From Thinopyrum elongatum (lineage: Eukaryota; Streptophyta; Magnoliopsida; Poales; Poaceae), in contig CM022301.1 of assembly GCA_011799875.1 (NCBI GenBank), forward strand, positions 15,439,927 to 15,503,926: DNA of 64,000 nucleotides, in the 5' to 3' direction. This document shows, piece by piece, positions 11,558 to 21,890 of the stretch. The first letter of the stretch is position 1; each line of letters starts with the position of its first letter. The notes under the pieces were generated by a model. It was given only the letters and a program-made list of their open reading frames with translations, had not been told where the DNA came from and searched no databases. The position numbers and the translations under genes were made by a program.

Positions 11558-13302
11558 TAAAGGAAATATGCCCTAGAGGCAATAATAAAGTTGTTATTTT
11601 ATATTTCCTTATATCATGATAAATGTTTATTATTAATGCTAGAATTGTATTATCTGGAAACTTGATACATGTGTGGATACATAGACAAAACACCGTGTCC
11701 CTAGTAAGCCTCTACTAGACTAGCTCGTTAATCAAAGATGGTTAAGTTTCCTAACCATAGACATGTGTTGTCATTTGATGAACGGGATCACATCATCAGG
11801 AGAATGATGGTGATGGACAAGACCCATCCGTTAGCTTAGCATTATGATCGTTCAGTTTTATTGCTATAGCTTTCTTCATGTCATATACATATTCCTTTGA
11901 CTATGAGATTATGCGACTCCCGGATACCGGAGGAATACCTTGTATGCTATCAAATGTCACAACGTAACTGGGTGATTATAAAGATGCTCTACACGTATCT
12001 CCGAAGGTGTTTGTTGGGTTGGCGTAGATCGAGATTAGGATTTGTCACTCCGAGTATCGGAGAGGTATCTCTGGGCCCTCTCGGTAATGCACATCACAAT
12101 AAGCCTTGCAAGCAATGTGACTAATGAGTTAGTTGCGGGATGTTGTATTACGGAACGAGTAAAGAGACTTGGCGGAAACGAGATTGAACTAGGTATGAAG
12201 ATACCGACGATCGAATCTCGGGCAAGTAACATACCGATGACAAAGGGAACAACGTATGTTGTCATTGTAGTACAACCGATAAAGATCTTTGTAGAATATG
12301 TGGGAGCCAATATGAGCATCCAGGTTCCACTATTGGTTATTGACCGGAGAGGTGTCTCGGTCATGTCTACATAGTTCTCGAACCCGTAGGGTCCGCACGC
12401 TTAACGTTCGATGATGATTTGTATTATATGAGTTATGTGATTTGGTGACCGAATGTTGTTCGGAGTCCCGGATGAGATCACGGACATGACCATAAGTCTC
12501 GAAATGGTCGAGAGATAAAGATTGATATATTGGATGATAGTATTCGGACACCGAAAGTGTTCCGGAGTGTATCGGGTACATATCGTAGTACCGAGGGGTT
12601 ACCAGAACCCCCCGGGGGAAGATATGGGCCGTACGGGCCATAGGAGGGAGGCACACCAGCCCACATAGGGGTGGCGCGCCCCCCACAAGGGAGGAGTCTG
12701 AATTGGACTAGGGGAGGGGGCGGCGCCCCCCTTTCCTTCTCCCTCTCTCTGTCCTTCCCCCTTTCCCCCTCCGATAAAAGGAAGGGGGGCCGAATCCTAC
12801 TAGGAGCCCAAGTAGGACTCCTCCTACTTGGGGCGCGCCTAGGGCCGGCCTCCTCCCCTCTCCCTCCTTTATATACGGGGGTGGGGGGCGCCTCTAACAC
12901 ACATCAATTGTTCCAAGCCGTGTGGGGCGCCCCCCTCCACGGTTTACTCCTCCGGTCATATTCACGTAGTGCTTAGGCGAAGCCCTGCCTGGATCACTTC
13001 ACCATCACCGTTGCCACGCCGTCGTGCTGACGGAACTCTCCCTCGACACTTTGCTGGAACAAGAGTTCGAGGGTCGTCATCAAGCTAAACGTGTGCAGAA
13101 CTCGGAGGTGCCGTACGTTCAGTGCTTGTTCGGTCGCAACGAGAAGAAGTTCGACTACATCAACCGCGTTAACAAACGCTTCCGCTTTCGGTATACGAGG
13201 GTACGTGGACACACTCTCCCCCTCTCATTGCTATGCATCTCCTAGATAGATCTTGCGTGAGCGTAGGAATTTTTTTGAAATTGCATGCTACGTTCCCCAA
13301 CA
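11558..13302 (+). repeat. 3' LTR of Copia element 1
   Basis: Begins TAAAGGAAATATG (the expected TG is TA here) and ends CCCCAACA. A TATA-like TTTATATACGG is at about 12868. By eye it differs from the 5' LTR at about 9 of the first 285 positions. Confidence 0.94.
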
Positions 13303-13307
13303 CATGT

Positions 13308-14095
13308 TTATTTTAGCATGATTCTGCCATGGTCATTTAGAGAGGGTCATATGCTGCTGTTTTCCCCTGCACTAACTACACGGCCCCTGCCGTGGATAAA
13401 ATCCCTAGGATGAGAAGGGAAAACAAGCTTGCATATCAGCCCCCGGCAACCCAAAGCAGATAAGTTCTCTTTAAGACATCCATAGTGTCCCTCTGTGAGG
13501 AAAACTTGTGCGTAGAAAAACCTTGTTGCCCACAAACATTTGTGCTCCCATCTTTTGATTCGAAGATTACTTCAGTCAGACTGGTTGCAGTAGCATTTGA
13601 GAAAAAGGGTTGACAAGGGGCCAGTTCTCTTCCATGCTCCTAAACCAGCTAGGTCAAGCCTCACGACAGCAATGGAAGGGACCAGCAAGATGTCTTGCCG
13701 GAAAGCCTTGTTTACTTGGAAGTATAGAGGGGTCATTCCTCTGCATGGGTATGATACATGCACAAGTGCCCGGCAAGCATATCTTTTTTCATTAATACAG
13801 GGATAAACAAGTACAAAACCTTACAGGGAACAAATATGGCTGAAAAGATTGCATAATTTAAGATAAAGTTTGGCAAGTGCCTACATGTTTTAGATTGAAA
13901 AAAGATAAGTGCCCCGTAATGCCTTTCTTGTCCCTCTCCTCCTAGGAGCTACAGTGGGAGGTGAAGAGGGCAAAAGGAGTGCCTGGGCAGAAGCCCAGCC
14001 TGACCCCGTCAGGGCCCACGGGACGCAGTCTGACAAGATCGAGAGGGGCGGGGGCGAAGATGACAGACGGAGTGAGCGGCTAGGAGATGCCCTGG
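13308..14095 (+). other. Gypsy 3' spacer
   Basis: Continuation of the Gypsy non-coding 3' region after Copia insertion; it joins the DNA at 4607-4751. No convincing ORF. It separates the integrase from the antisense ORF. Confidence 0.7.
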
Positions 14096-15190
14096 TCACC
14101 ACCGCCAAGACCAGTAGAACGTGGCAGGAGGATCACCGGCAGGGAAGATGAAGCCGGAGTCCATAGGGAAGCCTGCCAGAGTCCAGCTGGAGGAGGCGGA
14201 GACGTCCACACCCAACGCCCTAGCAAATCGCTCTGCCGGGGAGAAGACCAGGTGCAGATGATGGTGCCGCCGGCGCCTTGCTGGTGGTGACGGTGTGTCC
14301 GGTGCTCTGCTGGAGTCTGAGCCGCTGTCTTCCCGCTCGGTGCCGTCGTCATCGCCGTCACTGTCCTCTTCGTCACTGTCGCTCGAGGTGGAGCTTTCGT
14401 CGTCGGTCGAGCTCTCCGCGCAGCACCCTAAGCGAGCACCCGAACGCCCAAAGACCTTGATGGAGAGCAGATTGACCTCCATTAACTTGAAATGGAGACC
14501 CGCCGCCAAGTTGTGGGCACGAGCAAAAGTTTTCCAGCCACGCCGGAGAAGCATGACATGAGGCACGGGGAACTCTACGTCCGCCCGCATGCTGCCATTA
14601 CAGCAACCCCTCATGTGCAGCTTCAATCCTGGCGGTTGTTCTACTTCCATCACCATTGCGAAAGGGGTAGGAAGCCGAAGACGGTTGCGCGGGGGCCTGC
14701 GCAGTTTGACGATGAACTCCAACGACTGGTCCCCAACGTGGCCCTCCATTGGTGCCAAAGCGACTGCGGGAGGAGCAACCAGAGCACCACCACGTCCTCC
14801 TCGGCCCGAGCGCCGCAACGGCCACGCCCACGCCCTGCAGCACCACATTGTGTGCTGGATTCTGCCCCTGCTTCCCCAGCAGGAGGAGGGAGGCGCTGCC
14901 GAGAAGAGACCCTTGTCACCACTGTAGGAGCATGACCGCATCCTCTTCCACACGCCATGGTGGAAGAAAGCACAAGGAGAAGAAGGAGGAGACGTGTGTG
15001 GGTGAGCCCCTCCGCCCACGTCCCCTTTTATAGGGGAGCATGGCCGGGGCTGGCTCCTCACCACCCGGAAGGCAACCGTCCCACTCCACCAATCCTGTCC
15101 CTCTACATCACTGACGACGTCTAGGATCAATGGCCGCTCTCCTGCGCCTATCCACGGTGCTGAGCTTTCTGCCATGACACTCATTCCCAC
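14096..15190 (-). CDS. Antisense ORF in Gypsy 3' spacer, B3-like domain protein
   Basis: The 364-codon frame runs opposite to pol. Residues about 155-248 look like a plant B3 DNA-binding domain: RLRLPTPFA, a Gly-Cys block, GWKTFARAHNL and LLSIKVFG. Residues about 260-300 are a Ser/Asp/Glu-rich acidic tract, followed by Pro/Arg/His-rich sequence. The ATG at 15190 lies upstream of a minus-strand TATA box at 15024-15034. The true start is therefore probably internal, or reached by splicing: the ATG nearest the TATA (about 14957) is in another frame. Antisense ORFs in the 3' spacer are known in Tat-type Gypsy elements. The B3 assignment is by motif only, and whether it is expressed is unknown. 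Confidence 0.6.
   Translation of the reverse strand: MGMSVMAESSAPWIGAGERPLILDVVSDVEGQDWWSGTVAFRVVRSQPRPCSPIKGDVGGGAHPHTSPPSSPCAFFHHGVWKRMRSCSYSGDKGLFSAAPPSSCWGSRGRIQHTMWCCRAWAWPLRRSGRGGRGGALVAPPAVALAPMEGHVGDQSLEFIVKLRRPPRNRLRLPTPFAMVMEVEQPPGLKLHMRGCCNGSMRADVEFPVPHVMLLRRGWKTFARAHNLAAGLHFKLMEVNLLSIKVFGRSGARLGCCAESSTDDESSTSSDSDEEDSDGDDDGTEREDSGSDSSRAPDTPSPPARRRRHHHLHLVFSPAERFARALGVDVSASSSWTLAGFPMDSGFIFPAGDPPATFYWSWRW
15024..15034 (-). promoter_or_regulatory. TATA box for the antisense ORF
   Basis: Minus-strand CCTATAAAAGG, a strong plant TATA match, about 75 bp upstream of the first minus-strand ATG (about 14957) and upstream of the B3-like coding block. Confidence 0.55.
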
Positions 15191-15515
15191 GCCCTACGAG
15201 TCCGCCACCAACCCTGCACAATGCATGCAGCGTACGTGGCGGAAACGGCAGGCGTAGTGGGATGAGTAAAATGGAAGTTACCTCCCTATGAACGTGGGCA
15301 GTCTGCGAGCCATTATGTGGGTAACCCCACGTCGTTCCGCATGACTCACGGAAAAACCGGAAACTGATTCAATCACAGGTTAATGAAGAAGCAAGGAAGA
15401 TATCAAGAAAGACATGAATCCCATTGCGGTTTGGCCAAAGGCGTGCGCCTATGTATTTGTTGGGGCCTACCCCAACGATGCCAGGTGACACGTATGGGCC
15501 AGGCCCGGGGGCTCC
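15191..15515 (+). other. Gypsy spacer and polypurine-like tract before the 3' LTR
   Basis: No supported ORF. The last bases before the LTR, CCCGGGGGCTCC, are the G-rich stretch expected to prime second-strand synthesis. Confidence 0.6.
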
Positions 15516-16414
15516 TGTCGGTGCAACAAACATTCACGTTTGATTGCCCGGACTTATACACAGGCGTGCTGGCATCGCATATCCTACACCAAGCTACAAA
15601 AGCAAAACCAAGCCAGAGGAACCGCTCTTCGTGAGATCAAGGAGCGGATCAAGAATACCAAGACAGCAGAGCACCACCTTGGGGAGGCCTCCCTTGCCGG
15701 GCAAGAGAGCCTGGCGTGGTCGAGACCACCCCAGGGACAAGTCCAAGATTTCCCCGGCAGGCTTGTCGGGTCCGCCAAGGGCGAGGACTCCCGCCAAGGC
15801 ACCACCGCTCCACCGCACCACAACGCAAATCACCTATCAATGCGGTGTCAAGCCTCCAGGTGATTAAGTGGCTACCATCAAGCTTGTCGCAGCCCATTAG
15901 AAGATAGATTACCCTCATGTGACACCCGTCCAGAGGCGTGTCGAACAGATAAGCAGAAGATGATTAAGCGGCACGGCAGGCTTGCCAGGCTTCACCCTCA
16001 GCATGACACCTAGCAGTGCATTTAATGCACTTTGTCCTAACTGCCAGAGTTAGGTATGATAGCACTGTTATAAAGACTCTTCTGCCACTGTGGTCACCCC
16101 TTGAGCTATAAAAGGAGGTCCAAGGCAAACTAGCAAAGGATTCGGACCCTGACATACTTGTACGCGTGCAGCTGCTCTCCCCGAGGCCACCTTGCCGGGC
16201 TTGAGCGCTGCGTGTTCGTCGTGTGCTCCCGTCCAATCCACCAAAGCAGGAGTAGGGTTTTACGCTTCTCAGCGGCCCGAACCTGGGTAAAAACCACCAG
16301 TGTCACCACCGTCGTGCTGCTTCATGGCCTCCGCTCTTTGTGCAACGTGATCTTCCCCCTTGCCGAACCACAAGGTGCCGACGGCCCCATAGGTGATCGT
16401 TTCCACCCACGACA
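15516..16414 (+). repeat. 3' LTR of the Gypsy element (899 bp)
   Basis: Starts TGTCGGTGCAAC and ends CCCACGACA, an inverted TGTCG/CGACA pair. A TATA box GCTATAAAAGG is at about 16105-16115. Sequence after 16414 matches a duplicated host exon, which marks the boundary. The matching 5' LTR and TSD are outside the window; the right flank begins GGCGG. Confidence 0.85.
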
Positions 16415-18437
16415 GGCGGGCTCTGGCAAAGATGAAGTGCCCCAGCAACTACCTCTCAGGACTTACCAAGTATGAACTCACCAGTTCAATCTTACCAATA
16501 CCAGTTGCAACTAATGGCTATGTTTTGCACGGTTGATGTATTAAACATGTTGTAGTAAACATGCCTAACACGTTTTAGCTATTTTCCCTACCTTTTTGTA
16601 TACAACTAGGCCATTCTCTGCTCTGGCAGTACCTGCCTTGCGATGTTTAACTCTGCCGATTGCATTTTTATCAGTACCGGTTTCAATGGCTATTAAGCCT
16701 GTTGCAATTAATAGTTGTATCCATTTTTTAACAGTTGTATTTCAATGGCTACAAACTTACAAAAGATGACTTACGATGCTGTTAAGCCTGTTGCAATTAA
16801 CAGTTGTATCCATTTTTTAATCTGTCCCTTTGCTACCGTGCTACTCTCCGCAATGAAGATATACTAGAGATGCTGCCCATTGGCTATTTTTAGTGGAAGC
16901 TAACCTTGCTGTACTTAACATGCCTTTCCATGTACTTACACAGGTCCATAACGGGTGATGCTGTCGTTTGCCATCAAGGTTAGCTGCATCCCTTGTCTTA
17001 CAGTATTTTACATCATTTGTGCAATTGCAGTTTGGCTTCTAACATTTACTTGCTTCTTGTAGGTACACATGTCAGCCACACTGATCCACTCTTCGACCCG
17101 GAGGGACACCTCGTCTCCGCTGCGGCCAACTTGGGGTGGGATCTTGTCCATATGAAGTGCCCAGCAACTACCCCTCAGGACTTACCAAGTATGAACTCAC
17201 CAGTTGAATCTTACCAATACCAGTTGCAATGGCCCTGTTTTGTACGGTTCATGTATTAAGCATGTTGTAGCAAACACGCCTAGCCCGTCTTATCTATTTT
17301 CCCTACCTTTTTTTAGACAATAGGGCCATTCTCTGCTCTAGTAGCACCTGCATAGTGATGTTTAACTCTGACAAATTCATTTCTATCAGTACCAGTTTCA
17401 ATGGCTATACTAGGTTGTCTGTTGCAGTAAACAATTCTATCCATTTTTTAATCCATCCCTTTGCTACCGTGCTACTCTTTCGCAATGAAGATATCACTAC
17501 AGATGCTGCCGTTTTATTACCATTTGCTATTTTTGGTGGATGTTAACCCTGTTGTAGTTAACATTGGCTTTGCATGTACTTACACAGGGCTACAATGGGC
17601 GATGTTGTTGTTTGCCGTCGAGGTTAGCTGCATCCCATGTCTTATACACCATCTGTTCCTAAATATAAGTATTTTTAGAGATTCCAATATAGACTACATA
17701 TGGAGCAAAATGAGTGAATCTAGATTCTAATCTAAACTATGTCTATAATTCTATATACATCTGTATCTAGTTCATATTGAAATCTCTAAAAATACTTGTA
17801 CTTAGGAACATAGGTAGTTGTATTTTACATCATTTGTGCAATCACAGTTTAGCTTCTAACATTTACTGGTTGCTTGTAGGTACATATATGAGCGGTACTG
17901 ATCCACGCTTCGATCCCTTTTGCGTATGGGGCAATGAGATATTCATGAACAAGCATCAAGTGAGGAAACTAAGAAAGCTCATTAGGCTAAAGAAACGGGT
18001 GACGGGAATTAAGCTCTTTATTTACACTTTGTCCAAGACAACAGTGAACTTTAGGATGGTAAGTAATGTGTTGCCTTTTCCCCCTGCCGACAACAAGTTA
18101 CTCTATTAGACCTGAGTATCTGAAATTTTTCTCTTTTCAGTGGTTTCCGAAGCTATTTACTAATGATTACCTTGCAAACTACATGACCTGAGTGGAGGCA
18201 ACTAAGGTTAAAGTATATAATTCATGCTACCATGATAATGCTCTAGAAGTCTTCCTGAAGGCGGTGAAGGGTGGGCGGGCGATCGTCACAAGGGGTTGGA
18301 CAAAAGTTGTTCGTGCCTATGGCATGCAGGAGGTCACATTATGGGCATTCCGCTTCTTCAACACAATCAGCAGCCAAAATGATACACTTGTCTCTTCACC
18401 TTTACCGCCTCTAAATATTGTGGTTCATCATAGTTAA
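16415..18437 (+). pseudogene. B3-domain protein gene remnant with duplicated exons
   Basis: Exon copies end at 16469 (5' part removed by the Gypsy LTR) and span 17062-17188 and 17880-18058; a last exon spans 18141-18437. Acceptors (TTGTAG, CTTTTCAG) and donors (GTATGA, GTAAGT) are visible. Copies 2 and 3 share the start (TDPLFDP / TDPRFDP). Exon 3 reads NKHQVRKLRKLIRLKKRVTG. The last exon reads WFPKLFTNDYLANYM and later GWTKVVRAYGM and LWAFRFF, a B3-type C-terminal half that would bind DNA in the nucleus. A TGA at 18189-18191 interrupts the last exon, perhaps from CGA. The missing 5' exons, the internal duplication and this stop make it a pseudogene. Confidence 0.7.
17647..17817. mobile_element. 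Stowaway-like MITE
   Basis: Imperfect terminal inverted repeats: left CACCATCTGTTCCTAAATAT, and the right end reads the same inward with changes. The AGTATTTTTAGAGAT block is present at both ends. It is preceded by TA; the right TA has become TT. It lies in the intron between exon copies 2 and 3 of the B3 remnant. Stowaway MITEs are non-autonomous Tc1/mariner derivatives. Confidence 0.88.
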
Positions 18438-19862
18438 TTGCTGTCTAATCCTGTAATTACTGAACATATCGTACTGAGAATTTTATTTATGGATTGGTTG
18501 TTGAACCATTGTGCTGATAATTTGAATTACACATTTCATATTTAAAAATTTCCAATTGGAATAATAAATTATAGGGAAAAATAAAATTATACAGGAGCGA
18601 ATAAAATAATGTGCACATGGTTAGAAAGAAAACAGTGTGTGCGATGAAAATAGAGAACATATGGTTCTTTGACGTGAAACGTTTCCGATGCCCGACGGAC
18701 GCACACATGGTTTCGTCTCATATGCGTGTGTGATTCATGGTAATACGAAAAACATTTCAAACCTGTGTGCGTGTGTGATAGGAATACCTATCGCACACAG
18801 TTATGAAAATGGACACGTTGGCGTTAGTAGGGGCACCGCACACATTTTAAATTCTTGAACTGTGTGCGATAACGTACCTATCGCAAACACATCGGTAGAT
18901 TACATGTTGATGTCCACCTTTTTCACATGACTATAGAGGCGTAATCATTTGGGATGTCTCTCGAATCAGAAACGTAATGTCGAGACGTAACGTGTGGGAC
19001 TGGGGCAACTTCTCATACGTTTATTCTATGGCGATCATCAGTAGCCGCTCGCCTATCCCCGATGGTTTTTGGGTCTTGTGGGAAGGACTCCCTATCGCAA
19101 TCACTCACTCGGCGACGGTTCAGAATGACGTCACGGAAAGGGGTTAAAAACCGTTTGTATAGCACGTTACGGTACCAGTGAAAAGAACGATGCCTAAACA
19201 CCTATCCTATTGTTGATCCGTCATTTAAACCAGTTATATATACCTCGTGCTACCGTCCCCAGCAGTTGCACTCAAAGGTCATAATCTCCTTAACTTCCTC
19301 ACAAACGAATAATGATCATGTACGGATCCATCCAGACACCCGAAAGGTGATCATAATCGGACATATCAGCTGGGACGAGGCCATCACTGTTAGAATAAAT
19401 CCGAGGCACTCCGTCGATCTACCAAGGACCAAGCAATCAAACGAGCACGACACCGAGATTTGTTAACGAGGTTCACCGATATGACTATATTCCCGGGGCC
19501 TGACTACGGGCGCTTCTGCCCGTGACACCGTCACAATACCGCATCCCGGCCACCCGGGCGCCGGCACACGCCGCCGGCTCCCCTGCGCGCATGTGCTATT
19601 ATGTTGGCATAGGATACATCGTGTGTCTAGCTCTCATTATATAAGAGGCCTAAGATACAAGTGTCCTACTTCACTACTGTAGGATGCTGCTAACGCGACA
19701 CTACAATCAGAGACCCTTCGATGAAACTGTGTGCGATGCATTAATCGCAAACGGTGATGTAAAAAAACCGTCAAAAAAGATGCAAAACGTTTGCGACGGC
19801 GGACACATCAAACACGGTTCAAATTTTAGTTGCGTGTGTGATGCGGGGCATACGGTTCAGTT
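18438..19862. other. Repeat-derived DNA without a supported gene
   Basis: AT-rich to about 18640, then scattered copies of TGTGTGCGAT and its complement ATCGCACACA (18690-18900), resembling subterminal repeats of a CACTA-type transposon. 19430-19680 holds GC-rich sequence and a TATA-like ATTATATAAGAGG near 19640, looking like a decayed LTR end. No coding frame is convincing and no element boundary could be set. Confidence 0.5.
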
Positions 19863-20200
19863 CAATGAACTGTTTGCGATGCGGAAGAAGAACAGAAATG
19901 GGCAGCCAAATGAAGGCGTGTGCGATATACGGCATACAATTCAGTCAGATTAACTGTTTGTGATGAGGCGGAACAACATAAATGGGCAGCTAGATGATGG
20001 TGTGTGCGATTGAGGGCATACACTTCAGACGGATGAACTGTTTGCGATTAGGCAACACAACAGAAACGGTCGGCCAGATCAACGTGTCTGCGATTGACGG
20101 CATACACTTCACACGGATGAACTGTTTGCGATTAGGCACAACAAACAGAAACAGTTACACGGATCAACGTGTGTGCGCTAGACGGGCACACATTCTAATT
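19863..20200 (+). repeat. About 84-bp tandem repeat, roughly four copies
   Basis: Each unit carries GAACTGTTTGCGAT and, about 45 bp later, GTGTGTGCGAT followed by a GGCATACA-type block. Units begin near 19863, 19948, 20033 and 20115. The alternating TGCGAT motifs look like binding-site arrays in transposon subterminal regions. Frames through it are repeat translations. Confidence 0.75.
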
Positions 20201-20518
20201 AAAAGAAGCATGCGCGATGGTAATAATGAGCGCGCATGGTTGTTGGAACAAGACATGTGCTGACATCGCCTATTGTGCTGACATCACCTATTGCGATGCA
20301 CCCTATGGTGCAAATGCCACGTACGCGGCAGAGAAAGCGTGCCCACGTTACTCCGTCCGGGAATAGTGAAGCACTTAGAAATTATAGAACCGTCAATAAA
20401 TTTTGAGCCTGCGTCCCGTCACATTCCAAATTACTACCAAGCTATATTTAATTGCAAACCTATTCACACCGATCAAAACCTAAACGGTTTCCCACTTAGG
20501 AGCATATTAGTACTCAGT

Positions 20519-20526
20519 TATAAATA
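20519..20526 (+). promoter_or_regulatory. TATA box of the coiled-coil gene
   Basis: TATAAATA about 90 bp before the ATG at 20616, a normal distance for a plant gene with a short leader. Confidence 0.6.
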
Positions 20527-20615
20527 CTACTACTCCAAGTTGACTGCACATTCCTCCTCAACTCCTCATCCACAAAAACAAACAAGTCATTCATCGTTGT
20601 TCCCTTGCGTCTGCC

Positions 20616-21275
20616 ATGGCCAGCGTGAGTTCTGGGTCGAGAGATTACTACCAGGGAGAGGCGAGCATGGAAGCAGAAGCACATGAGATGTCCCGCCTCA
20701 CCGCGAAAGCAGCCAACATGTCCCGCCGCGCAGTCGTAGCCCGCCGCGCCGCCGAAGCAGCACAGAGGTCCCGTCGCGCCGTCGATGCAGCAGACTGGTC
20801 CGTCCACGCCGCGGAAGCAGCAGAGATGTCCCGTCGCGCCACAAATGCAGTAGAGATGTCCTCCCGCGCCGTGGCAGCCTGGGAAAATGTCTCGCGGGCA
20901 GGCGAGGACTCTCACAGGCGCATGCGTGCTATGCTCGATGACCTGATGGGTCGGATCATTGACTGGATGAAGCAGCAGGACGAGATGAATGCCTCGTTTG
21001 AAAATGCTACTAGCGTCATCCGGGGACTAGGGGAGGACAAGGCGAAGCTCCGCACCGAGCTCGACCTGCTGAGGGATAAGATCGCCGAAACGATGAAGCA
21101 GCATGAGGAGACCACTGCCTTGTTGCAGAGGACCAGCGTCATCGTCAAGAAACTTATGGACGAGAATGCCATGCTCCGTATCGAGCGTCAAAGGCTGGTG
21201 GAGGAATCCATGGATGCTCTCAGGCAGCCTCTTGAGGACACGAAAGAGCTCATCGCCGCTCGCCGCAGAGACTAG
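20616..21275 (+). CDS. Small Ala/Arg-rich coiled-coil protein, hypothetical
   Basis: 219 codons, intact, single exon. The ATG follows a C-rich leader and a TATA box. Residues about 25-105 are degenerate repeats of the type EAAEMSRRA, a series of short amphipathic helices. Residues about 110-215 form heptad-like coiled coil (EDKAKLRTELDLLRDK, LMDENAMLRIERQRLVEES). No signal peptide or membrane segment. A paralog lies on the minus strand at 58670-59361 with the same EDKAKL(x)(x)ELDLL block and SRAGE segment. I do not recognise the family and assign no function. Its flanks are transposon repeats, so it may be a transposon-carried gene rather than a core host gene. Confidence 0.55.
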   Translation: MASVSSGSRDYYQGEASMEAEAHEMSRLTAKAANMSRRAVVARRAAEAAQRSRRAVDAADWSVHAAEAAEMSRRATNAVEMSSRAVAAWENVSRAGEDSHRRMRAMLDDLMGRIIDWMKQQDEMNASFENATSVIRGLGEDKAKLRTELDLLRDKIAETMKQHEETTALLQRTSVIVKKLMDENAMLRIERQRLVEESMDALRQPLEDTKELIAARRRD

Positions 21276-21890
21276 TTCCCGCGGCCTGCAGGAACGCAAC
21301 AAGAAAGTAGAGATCAGCGAGCTAGATCATTATCTTTCTTCTTCTTTTGCCCTTGTGTATTTCGGGTGTTGCCGCATGTGGCTTTTTTAATTATCTTCCT
21401 AAATATGTATGACAATTATTATCCACTGTCATCGTCCTTATATTCATCAGTCTTGCTATAAGTCGCAGTCAATGCTATATAGGTCCGTCGGATCTTACAT
21501 CAACATCCGTGCAAAACTTTCTTTTCAGATTTTCTTTTTTCTCTCTTAAATCTCAGTCGAGTGAGACATAGCCACGCCATGAAACAGGGGCTCGAGCGCC
21601 ATTAATGGAGACGTTGGGAGGGAGGTGGGCGGCGGATAGAGGTCAAAGGGCTCTCCTCCCGATGAGCACGCGCAGGGGTCTGATCGCACGCCTCCCGTAC
21701 TCAAATAGCTACCCCGCATGGCACCTCCTAGCCAATAAAAAAAGGGGACGCATGGCGGCACGTAAATGGTAAGTAGAACGCCCATGCTTTTAATAATACT
21801 TGTGTTTCCGATTTGTAACGTGACAGCACTTGTTCCAAAATGACTTTGTTGATTGTTAATGTGTGCGCCTTCGCAAATAGTACAAAAATA
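21276..21890. other. Intergenic, no gene seen
   Basis: 3' flank of the coiled-coil gene, then AT-rich DNA. Short ORFs here have no recognisable motif. Confidence 0.5.

Larger units (their letters stand above)
4752..13302 (+). mobile_element. Copia LTR retrotransposon 1, complete but decayed (8.55 kb)
   Basis: Flanked by a perfect 5-bp duplication CATGT (4747-4751 and 13303-13307). The two LTRs are 1744 and 1745 bp. A tRNA-Met-type primer site follows the 5' LTR, and a purine tract AAGTGGGAGA precedes the 3' LTR. Internal order gag-protease-integrase-RT-RNase H identifies Copia. LTR sequence resembles the Angela/BARE group (TATGCCCTAGAGGCAATAAT). It is the same family as the element at 48238-56986. 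It sits in the 3' spacer of the Gypsy element and interrupts no host gene. Many stops and frameshifts make it non-coding. Confidence 0.95.
1..16414 (+). mobile_element. Ty3/Gypsy LTR retrotransposon, 3' portion, with two nested insertions
   Basis: The window opens inside a Gypsy pol gene; the 5' LTR, gag and protease lie to the left. In order: RT, RNase H, integrase, a long 3' spacer with an antisense ORF, a purine-rich stretch and a 3' LTR beginning TGTCGGTG and ending CACGACA. Domain order RT-RNase H-integrase defines Gypsy. A solo LTR (231-1724) and a complete Copia element (4752-13302) are inserted in it, each with a perfect 5-bp target duplication. The antisense ORF in the 3' spacer points to the Tat-type branch. 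Stops and frameshifts show that it is dead. Confidence 0.93.

Noticed and set aside
12478..12900. Minus-strand ORF in Copia 1 3' LTR, and similar ones at 49101-49585 and 56338-56574
   Set aside because: GC-rich LTR sequence read backwards; not conserved between the LTR copies.
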